Below, piece by piece: positions 46,091 to 55,052 of a stretch of 64,000 nt of DNA. Made by a program: the position numbers and the translations under genes. Below the pieces are notes generated by a model that was not told the DNA's origin, searched no databases, and saw nothing but the letters and a program-made list of their open reading frames with translations. Positions within the stretch are counted from its first letter, which is position 1; each line of letters begins with the position of its first letter. Origin of the DNA: Actinomyces glycerinitolerans (GTDB lineage: Bacteria; Actinomycetota; Actinomycetes; Actinomycetales; Actinomycetaceae); assembly GCF_900098745.1 (NCBI RefSeq), contig NZ_FQTT01000012.1, forward strand, positions 123,403-187,402, read 5' to 3'.

Positions 46091-47190
46091 GACAGGCGCA
46101 CGTGCGTCTCCGCGGTGCGCACCCCGAAGTCGCGTCCCGGCGTCAGCGCTACATGCGCCTCGTCCAGCGCCCGCATGCAGAAGTCCCAGGAGGACAGGCC
46201 CGTGTGGGAGACGTCGAAGTAGATGTAGAAGGCGCCGTCGGGCTCCACCGGCACCTCCATCCCCAGCGCGCGCAGCCGATCGAGTGTCATCCCGCGTCGC
46301 TGAACCAGCTCGACTCGGTGCTGCTCGCACAGGGCGAGCGAATCGGGGGTGAAGGCCTCCAGGGCCGCGAGTTGAGCCGGCGTGGGGGCGCACAGGAAGT
46401 AGTTGACCGCAAGGTTGCGGGCCGGAGCGACCAGCTCCTCCGGCACCACCAGCCAGCCCAACCGCCAGCCGGTCATCCCGAAGTACTTCGAGAAGCTGGA
46501 TATCACGATCGCATCCGGGTCTGTCGCCAGCACGGTGCGGGCCGGGCGCCCCTGTGCGTCCGGGTCCGCCAGGCCGAGGTAGATCTCGTCCACGATCCGC
46601 CAGGCCCCCCGCGCGCGTGCCGCCTCGCACAGCCGCCCCAACTCGTCATGGGGGATGGACGTGCCTGTGGGGTTCGACGGCGTGGCCATCTGGACGGCAT
46701 TGGTGTACGGCGTCCAGGTGGTCTCCATGGACTCCAGGCTCAACTGGTAGCGGGTCTCCGGGAAGGTGGGGGCCAGCACGATGCGCCCGCCGAAGGAGTC
46801 GACCAGTTCGCGGTTGCACGGATAGCAGGGGTCGGCGATCACGACGTCGTCGCCCGGTTCAGCGGTCAAGGCGGTGGCGAGTAGCAGGGCGGAGGAGGCG
46901 CCGGAGGTGATCAGAATGCGTTCAGGGTCCACGTCCACGCCGTGGCGTTCCCGGTAGAAGTCCGCGATCGCCTGGCGCAGCGCGAGCAAACCCTCGGCGG
47001 GCGTATACGGCAGGTCCTGCCCGGCTACGACGCTGAGCGCCTGGCGTACCGCCGGCGGGGCGCCGAAGCTGGGCTCGCCCAGGCTGAGTTTTGCCACCGA
47101 CTCGCCGCGTGCCTCGATCTCGCGAGCGCGGGCACCGATACTCATGGCGTGGAATGGCGGTGCGGAAGTGGCGCGCTGCGCGGGCTTCAT
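46018..47190 (-). CDS. PLP-dependent aminotransferase, class I/II
   Basis: 390-residue fold-type I aminotransferase. The PLP lysine is K235 in SSFSKYFGMTGWRLGW; N173 (PSNPTG), D201 and Y204 (VDEIYLG), and R243 complete the cofactor site. The N-terminal half resembles aspartate/aromatic aminotransferases (SLGEPSFGAP). The amino donor and acceptor are unknown. ATG 47190 starts MKPAQRATSAPPFH after GGAAAGAGAACC. The frame extends through two tRNA genes to 47574; that part is rejected as non-coding. Confidence 0.9.
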   Translation of the reverse strand: MKPAQRATSAPPFHAMSIGARAREIEARGESVAKLSLGEPSFGAPPAVRQALSVVAGQDLPYTPAEGLLALRQAIADFYRERHGVDVDPERILITSGASSALLLATALTAEPGDDVVIADPCYPCNRELVDSFGGRIVLAPTFPETRYQLSLESMETTWTPYTNAVQMATPSNPTGTSIPHDELGRLCEAARARGAWRIVDEIYLGLADPDAQGRPARTVLATDPDAIVISSFSKYFGMTGWRLGWLVVPEELVAPARNLAVNYFLCAPTPAQLAALEAFTPDSLALCEQHRVELVQRRGMTLDRLRALGMEVPVEPDGAFYIYFDVSHTGLSSWDFCMRALDEAHVALTPGRDFGVRTAETHVRLSYAAAREEITEGLDRLGDFLARLG

Positions 47191-47384
47191 GGTTCTCTTT
47201 CCGGGACGTGTGCGCCGGTTGGGCGCGCGAAACATGACAAACGGCGGTGCGAGGGTAGCCCCTCCTAGTAGATGACACACGGGGACCGGGATGGGAAATG
47301 CACCACCCGTTTCCCCTGCTAATGTGGGCACGTCGGCCGCACGACCGACGCCGAAGTCGCCCCCGCGCCGGGACGCCTTCTCGC

Positions 47385-47475
47385 GCCCCCTTAGCTCAGT
47401 GGTTAGAGCAGCGAGCTTATACCTCGTCCGTGCCTGATAAGCACATGGTCCTGGGTTCGAATCCCAGAGGGGGTA
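47385..47475 (+). tRNA. Aberrant tRNA-Ile (TAT) with a 23-nt variable arm
   Basis: 91-nt cloverleaf. Acceptor GCCCCCT/AGGGGGT, D-stem GCTC/GAGC with loop AGTGGTTA, anticodon stem GCGAG/CTCGT with loop CTTATAC (anticodon TAT, reading AUA), T-arm CTGGG-TTCGAAT-CCCAG, discriminator A. Between anticodon and T stems lie 23 bases (47428-47450) instead of five; they fold as GTGC-CTGATAA-GCAC plus CC/GG. Removing 18 of them gives an ordinary isoleucine tRNA. The inserted loop CTGATAA equals the anticodon loop of tRNA-Ile(GAT). The arm also resembles the neighbouring tRNA-Leu variable arm (TGCCTGA...GCA). Confidence 0.8.
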
Positions 47476-47492
47476 CCGGATTGTAGATGCTG

Positions 47493-47573
47493 GCCCCTGT
47501 GGTGGAACGGTAGACACGGCGACCTTAAAAGTCGCTGCCTGAGGGCATGCGGGTTCGATCCCCGCCAGGGGCA
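47493..47573 (+). tRNA. tRNA-Leu (TAA)
   Basis: 81-nt class II tRNA: acceptor GCCCCTG/CAGGGGC, anticodon stem GCGAC/GTCGC with loop CTTAAAA (anticodon TAA), long variable arm TGCCTGAGGGCA, T-loop TTCGATC, discriminator A. No CCA is encoded. It lies 17 bp after the aberrant tRNA-Ile and likely shares its transcript. Confidence 0.95.
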
Positions 47574-47593
47574 CTGACCGCTAACCTGGCCCC

Positions 47594-48463
47594 ATGACCG
47601 ATCCTTGCGACGCCGCCGCGGCGGACACGACCACCCGGCCTCTGACCGTCGGAGAGGTGGAGGCCCTGCTGCGCGCGGCCGCCCCGCCGCAGCTGGCGGA
47701 GTCGTGGGACTCCAATCAGTTGATCTGCGGCGACCCGGACGAGCCGGTACGCAACATCCTGCTGGCCGTAGACCCGGTCGGCGTCGTCGTCGACGAGGCC
47801 ATGGCGCGGGGCGCGGACATGATCATCACGCATCACCCCCTGTACCTGCGCGGTACCGATCACGTCTCCGCGACCGATCCGAAGGGCAAGGTGGTGCACC
47901 GCCTGGTGCGCGCCGGGATCGCGCTGGCGAACGCCCACACCACGCTGGACGCCGCCCATGGGGGCGTGGCCGCGGCACTCGCCGACCGGGTTGGCCTGCT
48001 GGACACGCGTCCCCTGCAGCCCAATCCCGAGGACCCGACCCAGGGGATCGGGCGCGTGGGCGCGCTCCCGGCGCCCACCCGGCTGCGGGACCTCGCCGCC
48101 GCCGTTGCCGCTGCCCTGCCGGACTCCGCTCCCGGGCTGCTCGTGGGCGGTGAACTGGACGCCGTCGTCGAGACGGTCGCCGTCTCCGGCGGCGCCGGAG
48201 ATTCACTGCTGGGGACGGCCCGCGCCGCCGGCGTCGACGTGTTCCTGACCGCCGACCTGCGTCACCATCCGGCCAGCGAGCATCTCGAGGCCGGTCGCCC
48301 CTACCTGTTGTGCGGCACGCACTGGGCCACCGAGTGGGTCGGGCTGCCGCCGCTGGCCGCCCGGCTCGAGGCGGCGGCGCAGGCGCGCGGGCATAGACTC
48401 TCCACGTACGTGTCGCAGATCGTCACCGACCCGTGGGCACTGCGTCTGAGCACCGGTCGCTGA
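47594..48463 (+). CDS. Nif3-like dinuclear metal-centre protein (DUF34)
   Basis: 289-residue member of the Nif3/YqfO (DUF34) family, often annotated as GTP cyclohydrolase 1 type 2, with a proposed metal-binding hexameric fold. Metal-binding histidines are in MIITHHPLYLRG and NAHTTLDAAHGG; the C-terminal ADLRHHPASEHLE and GTHWATEW segments complete the site. The usual WDNVGL is WDSNQLICGD here. The function remains uncertain. ATG 47594 follows tRNA-Leu by 20 bp. It is followed by the DUF164-like gene, a common actinobacterial pairing. Confidence 0.88.
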   Translation: MTDPCDAAAADTTTRPLTVGEVEALLRAAAPPQLAESWDSNQLICGDPDEPVRNILLAVDPVGVVVDEAMARGADMIITHHPLYLRGTDHVSATDPKGKVVHRLVRAGIALANAHTTLDAAHGGVAAALADRVGLLDTRPLQPNPEDPTQGIGRVGALPAPTRLRDLAAAVAAALPDSAPGLLVGGELDAVVETVAVSGGAGDSLLGTARAAGVDVFLTADLRHHPASEHLEAGRPYLLCGTHWATEWVGLPPLAARLEAAAQARGHRLSTYVSQIVTDPWALRLSTGR

Positions 48464-48529
48464 ACCGGCGGCGGATGCGGCCCTGAAGAATTCGATACTC
48501 ATCCCGACTGACCAGCGAAGGATCAAGCC

Positions 48530-49264
48530 GTGACCAGCGCCCCCCTCAGCCAGCAGCGCCTGCTCATCGACCTGCAGAGGCTCGACTCGCAGCTCGCCCG
48601 TCTCACCCACGAGCGCAAGCACCTGCCCGTGCTGGAACGCATCGAGGCCACGGTGCAGCGGTTGAAGCTCAACCGTCGGCGCGCGGTTGTAGCCGCGGCG
48701 GCCCTGGATGAGGCGCAGGCCAACGCCAAGACGCGCGAGGAGGAAGTGGACCAAGTGGTGCACCGTGCGCAGGTGCTGCGCGAGCGCCTGTCCTCCGGTG
48801 CGGCGCCGGCACGTGAACTCACCGCCATTCAGTCGGAGATCGACCAGCTGGGGCGCCGCCAGGCGGTGTTGGAGGAGGCCCAGATCGCTGCCATGGAGCA
48901 GTTGGAGGCGGCGCGCACCGAGGTGGACGCCGCCGCTGCGGAGGAGAAGGAGATCCGCGCCGGCGGACGCGAGCTGACGGCCGCCCGCGACGCCGACTTC
49001 GCCCGCCTCGACGCCGAGATCGCGGACGCCCGCGGCAAGCGGAACGACCTCGCCGCGGCGATTGGGGACGCACTGCTGGCCGAGTATGAGGCGGTGCGCA
49101 AGTCCACCGGCGGCTTGGGAGCGGTGGCCCTGCACGGTCGCCGCGTCGAAGGCGGCGGGGTTGAGATCAGCCCGCAGGAGTATGCCCGGATCGCCGCCGC
49201 ACCGCAGGACCGGGTCATTCACGCCGAGGAGAACGACGTGATCGTGGTCCGCATGGAGGACTGA
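48530..49264 (+). CDS. DUF164/CdsZ-like coiled-coil protein lacking its zinc ribbon cysteines
   Basis: 244-residue soluble protein. Residues about 5-185 form a long antiparallel coiled coil rich in Glu, Arg and Ala. The C-terminal domain aligns with the C4 zinc-ribbon of this family, where four cysteines normally occur as two CxxC pairs. Here the first pair position reads HGRRVEGGG and the second reads HAEENDVIVV, with no cysteine. The gene keeps its usual place after nif3-like and before rnpB. It starts at a GTG preceded by GCGAAGGATCAAGCC. Confidence 0.83.
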   Translation: MTSAPLSQQRLLIDLQRLDSQLARLTHERKHLPVLERIEATVQRLKLNRRRAVVAAAALDEAQANAKTREEEVDQVVHRAQVLRERLSSGAAPARELTAIQSEIDQLGRRQAVLEEAQIAAMEQLEAARTEVDAAAAEEKEIRAGGRELTAARDADFARLDAEIADARGKRNDLAAAIGDALLAEYEAVRKSTGGLGAVALHGRRVEGGGVEISPQEYARIAAAPQDRVIHAEENDVIVVRMED

Positions 49265-49322
49265 GCGCCAGGTGCGCCGGTGCGCTACCCCATGGGTGTG
49301 CCGGTCGTTTAGAATCGCCGCT

Positions 49323-49718
49323 GCGGACGAGCCGACCGGGCGGCCGCGGTACCGTCGGGGAACCGGCGGGTCGAGGAACGTCCGGGCTCCACAGAGCAGG
49401 GCGGTGGCTAACCGCCACCCGGGGTGACCCGCGGGACAGTGCCACAGAAAGCAAACCGCCGGCAGATGCCGGTAAGGGTGAAACGGTGGGGCAAGAGCCC
49501 ACCAGCGTGACGGGTGACCGCCACGGCTAGGTAAACCCCGCCCGGAGCAAGACCGCGCAGCAGGTGACCGCCGCAAGGCGGAAAGGGTTGCTCGCCCGTG
49601 CCTGCGGGTAGGTCGCGTGAGGCCATCGGCAACGGTGGTCCAAGATGGATGGTCGCCACCGCCCAGGCCGGTAACGGCGGGCGGCAACAGAACCCGGCGT
49701 ACAGGTCGGCTCGTCCGC
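49323..49718 (+). ncRNA. rnpB: RNase P RNA, bacterial type A
   Basis: About 396 nt. The ends pair as P1: GCGGACGAGCCGACC (49323-49337) with GGTCGGCTCGTCCGC (49704-49718). Conserved internal signatures are present: GAGGAACGTCCGGGCTCCAC near the 5' side, CAGGGCGGTGGCTAACCGCC, GTGCCACAGAAA, and the GGTAAACCCCGCCCGGAGCAAG region. The 3' side carries the CAGAACCCGGCGTACA element. The order and P1 closure identify it well. Confidence 0.95.
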
Positions 49719-49790
49719 GCTCTATTCGCGCAGGTGGTTCCGCGCGCCAACGGCGGTGCGTCCGCAGTTTCTCGCTCCCCGTATACGCCG

Positions 49791-49822
49791 ACGGCGGCCC
49801 CGCTATCCAGCGGGGCCGCCGT
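49791..49822. terminator. Hairpin terminator after rnpB
   Basis: Perfect 14-bp inverted repeat (arms 49791-49804 and 49809-49822) with a 4-base loop, between rnpB and the convergent gene ending at 49861. It can serve both strands. Confidence 0.8.
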
Positions 49823-49860
49823 TGAGGTGCAGCGGTGGGCACGGAGCCCATCAACTGGTC

Positions 49861-50982
49861 TTAGAAGGACTTGGCCGCCATGTACAGCTCGTCGGTGCCA
49901 TAGTAGCCGTTGACTGCGAATACGCCCTGCTGGGCGTTGGCGTCGTCCTCACTGAGGATGAACATGAAGTAGCCCGTGGCGGTGCCGCCGTCGCGCGGCA
50001 TGTCCTGCTGGCGGAACTCGCTGTCGATGTACAGGGAGGTCGCCTCGGTGGTGTTGCCGTCCTTGACGTAGTCGACCGTCAGGTCGTACGAGTCCATCTT
50101 GCCCTTGCCGTGGTACGTGATCGTCACCGGCACCCGCATGTAGACGTTGCCGCTGCCCGGGTCCTCGTAAAAGTACTTGCCGGCCTCGGTCTCGATATCG
50201 GAGGTGGCATCCCACTCAACCGAGCCGAACTGGACGTCGAAGCTAGCGTCCGGATCGTCCTCGTAGTCGCCGGCCTCGAAGACGAGCACGTCCTTCTCCG
50301 GATCGGCCGGGTCGTCCATGGTGGTGCCGACGTCCGAAGAGGAGGAAGAGGAGTTGGAGTCGTCCTTGTCGTCGTTCGTGGTGTCGTCACTGGTCGGGTC
50401 GTCACTGGGCGTGTCGTCACCGTCGTCGGTGTCGTCCGAGGTGGTGTTGCGCGAGTCGTCACTGGTGCGGGAGGACGCCGTGGAGGTCGGGCGCGCGACG
50501 GGCTCGTCGTCACCGCCGGTCAGCGCCACGATGAGGCCGATCACCAGCGCCAGGACGACAACGGCGATGATGGTCCAGAACCACCACTGCTTCGTCACCG
50601 GCTTCTGACCGCCGGGGGTGCCGCCCTGACCGACATCGATTGGTTGCCAGCCGGCGGCCTGCGGGGACGTGCCCGGGGTCGCCTGCTGGTTGTGATATGG
50701 CGTGGGGGACTGGGCGTAGTCCATGTTGGCCGCGTACGGACTCGCACCGGCGGCGTAATCACCGGAAGGAGCCGATGCCGACTGGCCGGTCGGGTCTGCG
50801 ACCGGCGCGGAGCCGGCCTGCGGGGCCGAGCCGGCGGAGGCTCCGGGGGCAGAGTCATCCACCCATAGCTGCCAGCCCTCGGGGGCCGGGCCCCAGGCGG
50901 GATCGGGCTGCCACCCCGGGGGCGGGTTGAACCCCTCGGGGGGTGCCGGCCAGTTCGGCGGCGGGTTGAAGCGCAGTGCCAT
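49861..50982 (-). CDS. Membrane-anchored protein with Pro/Trp-rich N-terminus and exported C-terminal domain
   Basis: 373-residue protein I cannot assign to a function. The cytoplasmic part starts with two NPPP-W-P repeats (FNPPPNWPAPPEG, FNPPPGWQPDPAWG) and an Ala/Ser/Gly/Gln-rich stretch. A membrane segment lies at about 133-154 (WWFWTIIAVVVLALVIGLIV), followed by an Asp/Ser/Thr-rich linker of about 70 residues and a folded C-terminal domain (about 235-373) resembling DUF4352-type beta-sandwich domains. PPPxW tails of this kind are common in actinobacterial envelope proteins. It is a single gene. Confidence 0.75.
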   Translation of the reverse strand: MALRFNPPPNWPAPPEGFNPPPGWQPDPAWGPAPEGWQLWVDDSAPGASAGSAPQAGSAPVADPTGQSASAPSGDYAAGASPYAANMDYAQSPTPYHNQQATPGTSPQAAGWQPIDVGQGGTPGGQKPVTKQWWFWTIIAVVVLALVIGLIVALTGGDDEPVARPTSTASSRTSDDSRNTTSDDTDDGDDTPSDDPTSDDTTNDDKDDSNSSSSSSDVGTTMDDPADPEKDVLVFEAGDYEDDPDASFDVQFGSVEWDATSDIETEAGKYFYEDPGSGNVYMRVPVTITYHGKGKMDSYDLTVDYVKDGNTTEATSLYIDSEFRQQDMPRDGGTATGYFMFILSEDDANAQQGVFAVNGYYGTDELYMAAKSF

Positions 50983-51145
50983 GAGTCAATACCTCCGGGA
51001 AGTGGGGATGCATATTGTCACGCGATGCCGCGAACAACGGTCGCGGACGGATCACAGACGTGAATGTACACGTGCATCGGCGTTTGTTGGGCATCCGTCT
51101 CAGCTCGGGGGATGGGTAGCACTACCCCAATACCTCAAATGCGGC

Positions 51146-52036
51146 TCAGGGGAGTGTGAGAATGTCGGCGCCGTCCTCCGTGACCACCAGCGTGTGCTCG
51201 AACTGGGCCGTGCGCGAGCGGTCCTTGGTGACCACCGTCCAGCCGTCGTCCCACTGCTCCCAGTCCTCGGTGCCCAGGGTGAGCATCGGCTCAATGGTGA
51301 AGACCATACCCACCTCCATGACGTCGTCGAATCGGGGGGCGGAGTCGTAGTGGGGGATGATCAGCCCCGAGTGGAAGGCCTCGCCCACCCCGTGACCGGT
51401 GTAGTCCCGCACCACCCCGTAGTTGAAGCGTGTGGCGTACTTCTCAATGACCCGGCCGATCACATTGACCTCCCGGCCCGGCTTGACCGTCTTGATCCCG
51501 CGCTCCATGGCCATGCGGGTGCGCTCGATCAGCAGTGCCGTCTCCTCGTCGACCTCACCCACCGGGTAGGTCGCGTTGGTGTCGCCATGAACGCCTTCGA
51601 AGTATGCGGTGACATCCAGATTGATCAGATCCCCCTCCTTGAGCACGGTCGAGTCCGGGATGCCGTGGCAGATCACCTCGTTGATGGAGGTGCAGATCGA
51701 CTTGGGGAAGCCCATGTAGCCCAGGCAGGAGGGGTAGGCGTGGTGGTCGCACATGTACTCGTGGGCGATCCGGTCCAGCTCGTCGGTGGTGACCCCGGGG
51801 GCGATCGCCTTGGCGGCCTCCGCCATGGCACGCGCCGCGATCCGCCCGGCCGCCCGGATCCGCTCAACCGTCTCGGCGTCCTTGACGTCGGACGCGGTTA
51901 CGCGCTCCGGGCCGTCGTGGAACATGTACTCGGGGCGGGCTATGGAGGCGGGCACATGCCGCTCGGGGGTGAGAACGCCCTTGGTGAGAGTGCCGCGGGG
52001 AGCCCGGTCCGCAAGTGAGATCGTCGGTGTAGTCAT
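51146..52036 (-). CDS. map: Methionine aminopeptidase, type I
   Basis: Metalloprotease removing initiator methionine, 296 residues with an N-terminal extension of about 40 residues. Active-site and metal residues are visible: H124 (CHGIP), D141, D152, H215 ([10 protein letters not shown]), E249 (IEPMLT) and E280 (QFEHT). The ATG at 52036 begins [15 protein letters not shown]; the frame reaches 52252 upstream without support. The def gene at 33896 supplies the preceding deformylation step. Confidence 0.95.
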   Translation of the reverse strand: MTTPTISLADRAPRGTLTKGVLTPERHVPASIARPEYMFHDGPERVTASDVKDAETVERIRAAGRIAARAMAEAAKAIAPGVTTDELDRIAHEYMCDHHAYPSCLGYMGFPKSICTSINEVICHGIPDSTVLKEGDLINLDVTAYFEGVHGDTNATYPVGEVDEETALLIERTRMAMERGIKTVKPGREVNVIGRVIEKYATRFNYGVVRDYTGHGVGEAFHSGLIIPHYDSAPRFDDVMEVGMVFTIEPMLTLGTEDWEQWDDGWTVVTKDRSRTAQFEHTLVVTEDGADILTLP

Positions 52037-52284
52037 GGCGTCAGCATAGGAGCCGTCCGAGGCACGAGTACCCAACGGCCACCGCCGGGACGCGATTGAC
52101 AGCGGTCCATACAATGACACCAGTTCGCCGGCCCGTCCCGCGCCCCGTGTATCGCTCTGCTTCGCTCCCACGGGTAGGGATCTGGGCCGCTCGCATTCGG
52201 TGCCGCCGGTCGACAATGCAACCGGGCGGCTGACCGTGCGCGAGGAAACCACCTCCTGTGATTACGCTCGGAAACGGAGACTGA

Positions 52285-54180
52285 ATGAGCACTCCCGACG
52301 TTCGTGCCGCCAGTGACCAAGGGCGCATCCGTGACGTCGTAGACAGCTACCTGCGCCGCCGAGGGCGTCTGCTCGAGTTGCAGACCAATGAGACCTATGC
52401 GGCGATCGCCCTCGCCGTGGCAACGATCGTCGCCCTGATCTGGGCGAATGTGGGCGACAGCTACCACCAGTTCTGGCAGACATCCGCGGCTATCACGGTC
52501 GGCCCGTTCGCGGTGGATCTGACTCTGCATGAGTGGGTGGATGAGGGCCTGATGGCGGTCTTCTTCTTCATGGTCGGGTTGGATGTGCGTCGAGAGCTGA
52601 CGCTGGGCGAGCTGCGGCTGCCGGGACGCGCGCTGCTGCCGACGGCGGCCGCGGTGGGCGGCCTGGTGGTGCCGGCGCTGATCTACCTGGCCATTATGGG
52701 CGGCTCGGACGGGGCCCACGCGTGGGGATCGGTGATCTCCACCGACACGGCCTTCGCGCTGGGGATGCTTGCCCTGGTGGGCCCCAAGCGCGCTCCGCGG
52801 CTGCGGCTGTTCCTGCTGGCCTTCGCGGTCATCGACGACATCGGCGCCCTGGCGGTCATCGCCGTCTTCTACTCCGAGTCGCTGAACTTCGTCGCCCTGG
52901 CCGTCGCCGCGGCCGGGCTGCTCCTGGTGTGGCTGATGGCGCGTCGCGGGGTCTGGCGCGTGCCGCCCTACCTGGTGCTCGCCGTCGTCATCTGGTACGC
53001 GGTCTACCGTTCCGGCGTGCACGCCACGCTCGCGGGCGTGCTCATCGCCCTGCTCATGCCGGTGTACAACGTGCGCAGCGAGGACGTCGACGCCGCCGGG
53101 GAGTTCGCCGCCCTTTACCGGCAGGCCCCGGCGCCAGGAAGCGCCCGGATGCTGCGCGAGTCCCTGAACTACTCCATGCCGCTCAATCAGCGCCTGGCGT
53201 TCCTCCTGCCGCCCTACGTGAACTTCCTGGTGGTGCCCCTGTTCGCCCTGGCCAACGCCGGAGTGGCGCTCGGCGCCGAGACCATCGGTGCCGCCATCTC
53301 CTCCCGCATCCTGTGGGCCGTGATCGGCGGCCTCGTGGCGGGTAAGCTCATCGGCGTCGTCCTCGGGGCCGGGCTGGTGCTGTGGCTCGTGCCCGCCTCC
53401 CGCATGCCGGGGCTGGACCTGCCGCGCATCACCGGGCTCGGAGCTCTGTCCGGCATGGGCTTCACCATCTCCCTGCTGGTGGCCAACATCGCGCTGGAGG
53501 ACGAGACTCTGCGCGACCAGGCGCGCCTCGGAGTACTGCTCGCCTCGCTGCTGGCCCTGGTGCTGGCCGCCCTCGTCTTCCAGGTGACCGACCGGCTCTG
53601 CCCGCTGCCGGAGCCCACTGGGATGCGCCTGTGCCGCCCGCCCGCGCCGGCACACGAACTGACGTTCGGCAGCATGGACGCGCCGCATGTGCTGATCAAC
53701 TACGCCGACATGGACGACGAGGACCGGTGGCGGCTGACGGAGGCGCTTTATGGCCTGCAGCCGCTGATCGACTCCGGCGAGGTGCTACTGATCCTGCGGC
53801 ACAAACTGTCTGGGCCGGAGAGCCTGCTCGCCGCACTTGCCCTGGAAGCCGTATCCGCCAACGACGAGCCGAACCTATGGCCCTTCCACGACGCCATCGC
53901 AGAGTTGCGTGGTGGCATAACGGCGCGCTCTCTGACCAGGGCGGCGCGAGAGGTCGGTATCGACGCCCACGCACTGTGGGAACGCATTGACTCGGGGAGC
54001 GACGAACCCAAGGTGCTAGCCGACGCGAGTGACGTTGAGGGCCTCACCGATGACGCAAGCCCGGTGCTCTACATCGACGGGCGCCGTTTCGAACGCCTGC
54101 TCAACCGTTGGACCCTGTCCGAGGAGATCGGTCGCTTGCAGCAGATGTCCGCGGACGGCCTTGAGAAAACGCGCGATTGA
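52285..54180 (+). CDS. nhaA: Na+/H+ antiporter NhaA fused to a C-terminal thioredoxin-like domain
   Basis: 631-residue protein. Residues about 30-440 form NhaA, a twelve-span electrogenic sodium/proton antiporter with the essential Asp pair in FAVIDDIGALAVIAVFY and a VFFFMVGLDVRRE segment. Residues about 455-620 form a soluble domain similar to DsbA/thioredoxin-like domains fused to NhaA in actinobacteria, starting HELTFGSMDAPHVLINYAD. The CxxC redox motif is absent; ADMDDEDRW stands in its place. GGAAACGGAGACTGA precedes the ATG. Confidence 0.92.
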   Translation: MSTPDVRAASDQGRIRDVVDSYLRRRGRLLELQTNETYAAIALAVATIVALIWANVGDSYHQFWQTSAAITVGPFAVDLTLHEWVDEGLMAVFFFMVGLDVRRELTLGELRLPGRALLPTAAAVGGLVVPALIYLAIMGGSDGAHAWGSVISTDTAFALGMLALVGPKRAPRLRLFLLAFAVIDDIGALAVIAVFYSESLNFVALAVAAAGLLLVWLMARRGVWRVPPYLVLAVVIWYAVYRSGVHATLAGVLIALLMPVYNVRSEDVDAAGEFAALYRQAPAPGSARMLRESLNYSMPLNQRLAFLLPPYVNFLVVPLFALANAGVALGAETIGAAISSRILWAVIGGLVAGKLIGVVLGAGLVLWLVPASRMPGLDLPRITGLGALSGMGFTISLLVANIALEDETLRDQARLGVLLASLLALVLAALVFQVTDRLCPLPEPTGMRLCRPPAPAHELTFGSMDAPHVLINYADMDDEDRWRLTEALYGLQPLIDSGEVLLILRHKLSGPESLLAALALEAVSANDEPNLWPFHDAIAELRGGITARSLTRAAREVGIDAHALWERIDSGSDEPKVLADASDVEGLTDDASPVLYIDGRRFERLLNRWTLSEEIGRLQQMSADGLEKTRD

Positions 54181-54275
54181 GGCCCGCCCCGGGCATAGAC
54201 GGTCACTGGGGACGACGTCCCTTCGGCGTCGGCGACTGGCCGCGCCGCATGGGAGTATCGCCATACGATTACCGC

Positions 54276-55052
54276 ATGGCGATGATCTACTTCGTGCGGC
54301 ACGGCCGTACCGTCCTGAATGAGCAGCGCCGCACCCAGGGCGCGGCCGACTCCCCACTGACGCCCGAGGGACGCCTGGGCGCCGAGATCTGCCGTGACTA
54401 CCTGGCCGACGTTCCCTTCAACCGCGCCTACTTCAGCCCCCAGGGGCGCGTCCAGGAGACCGGCGGCATCCTGCTGCAGGCGCACCCCGGCCTCACCCCG
54501 GTGAACCTGACCGGCCTGCGCGAGTACAACTACGGCGTTTACGACGGCGGCCCCGATCCGGTCATGCACGCGGCCCTGCCTGCGGAGCAGCACCTGCCCG
54601 CCGTCCTGACCGGCGTGCACCCCGGCGCCCCCGGCGGTATTACCGCCCGGGACTACCTCGCCGACGTCGACGGCGCCCTAGCTCGCATCCTCGCCGACCT
54701 GCGCTCCGTCGCGGCGGGCGACGACGGCGCGGACAACGTGCTGGTGGTCTCCCACGGCATGACGCTCATGACCATCATGGCCCGCTGGGTGGGGCCGCAG
54801 ATCTACGGCATGGCCCCGATGGCCAACTGCGCGGTGACCACCGTTGAGGTGACGCCGAGCGCCGTCGACGGTGCCCCGCGCCTGCTCACGTGGGCGGAGG
54901 ACCCCGGTAACCAGGGAGTTACCTACCCGGTTCGGGACTTCAGCGACGCCTTTGCGGGGGTCGTGCCCGTACCGATCGACTGGGAGCACCCGGAGGGCCT
55001 GGCGGCCGGCTCGGCCGACGCCGTTGGGAACGGTGTTAGGAGCAATGCATGA
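54276..55052 (+). CDS. Histidine phosphatase superfamily protein
   Basis: 258-residue branch-1 histidine phosphatase (phosphoglycerate mutase-like). The catalytic RHG is at 8-10 (IYFVRHGRTVLNEQ) and the second histidine is in VLVVSHGMTLMTIM. Substrate is not evident. The ATG at 54276 gives the family N-terminus; upstream in-frame codons reach into nhaA's stop. Its stop overlaps the next gene's ATG (ATGA), so it is coupled to the LysE-like exporter. Confidence 0.88.
   Translation: MAMIYFVRHGRTVLNEQRRTQGAADSPLTPEGRLGAEICRDYLADVPFNRAYFSPQGRVQETGGILLQAHPGLTPVNLTGLREYNYGVYDGGPDPVMHAALPAEQHLPAVLTGVHPGAPGGITARDYLADVDGALARILADLRSVAAGDDGADNVLVVSHGMTLMTIMARWVGPQIYGMAPMANCAVTTVEVTPSAVDGAPRLLTWAEDPGNQGVTYPVRDFSDAFAGVVPVPIDWEHPEGLAAGSADAVGNGVRSNA

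Noticed and set aside
47191..47574. N-terminal extension of the aminotransferase through two tRNA genes
   Set aside because: The extension is antisense tRNA sequence; the family-like N-terminus and a ribosome site fit ATG 47190.
48203..49750. 515-codon minus-strand frame opposite the DUF164-like gene and rnpB
   Set aside because: It overlaps a clear RNase P RNA and has no domain.
52033..53688. 551-codon minus-strand frame opposite nhaA and running to the map start
   Set aside because: Low-complexity His/Gln/Arg composition; the nhaA frame carries clear antiporter motifs.
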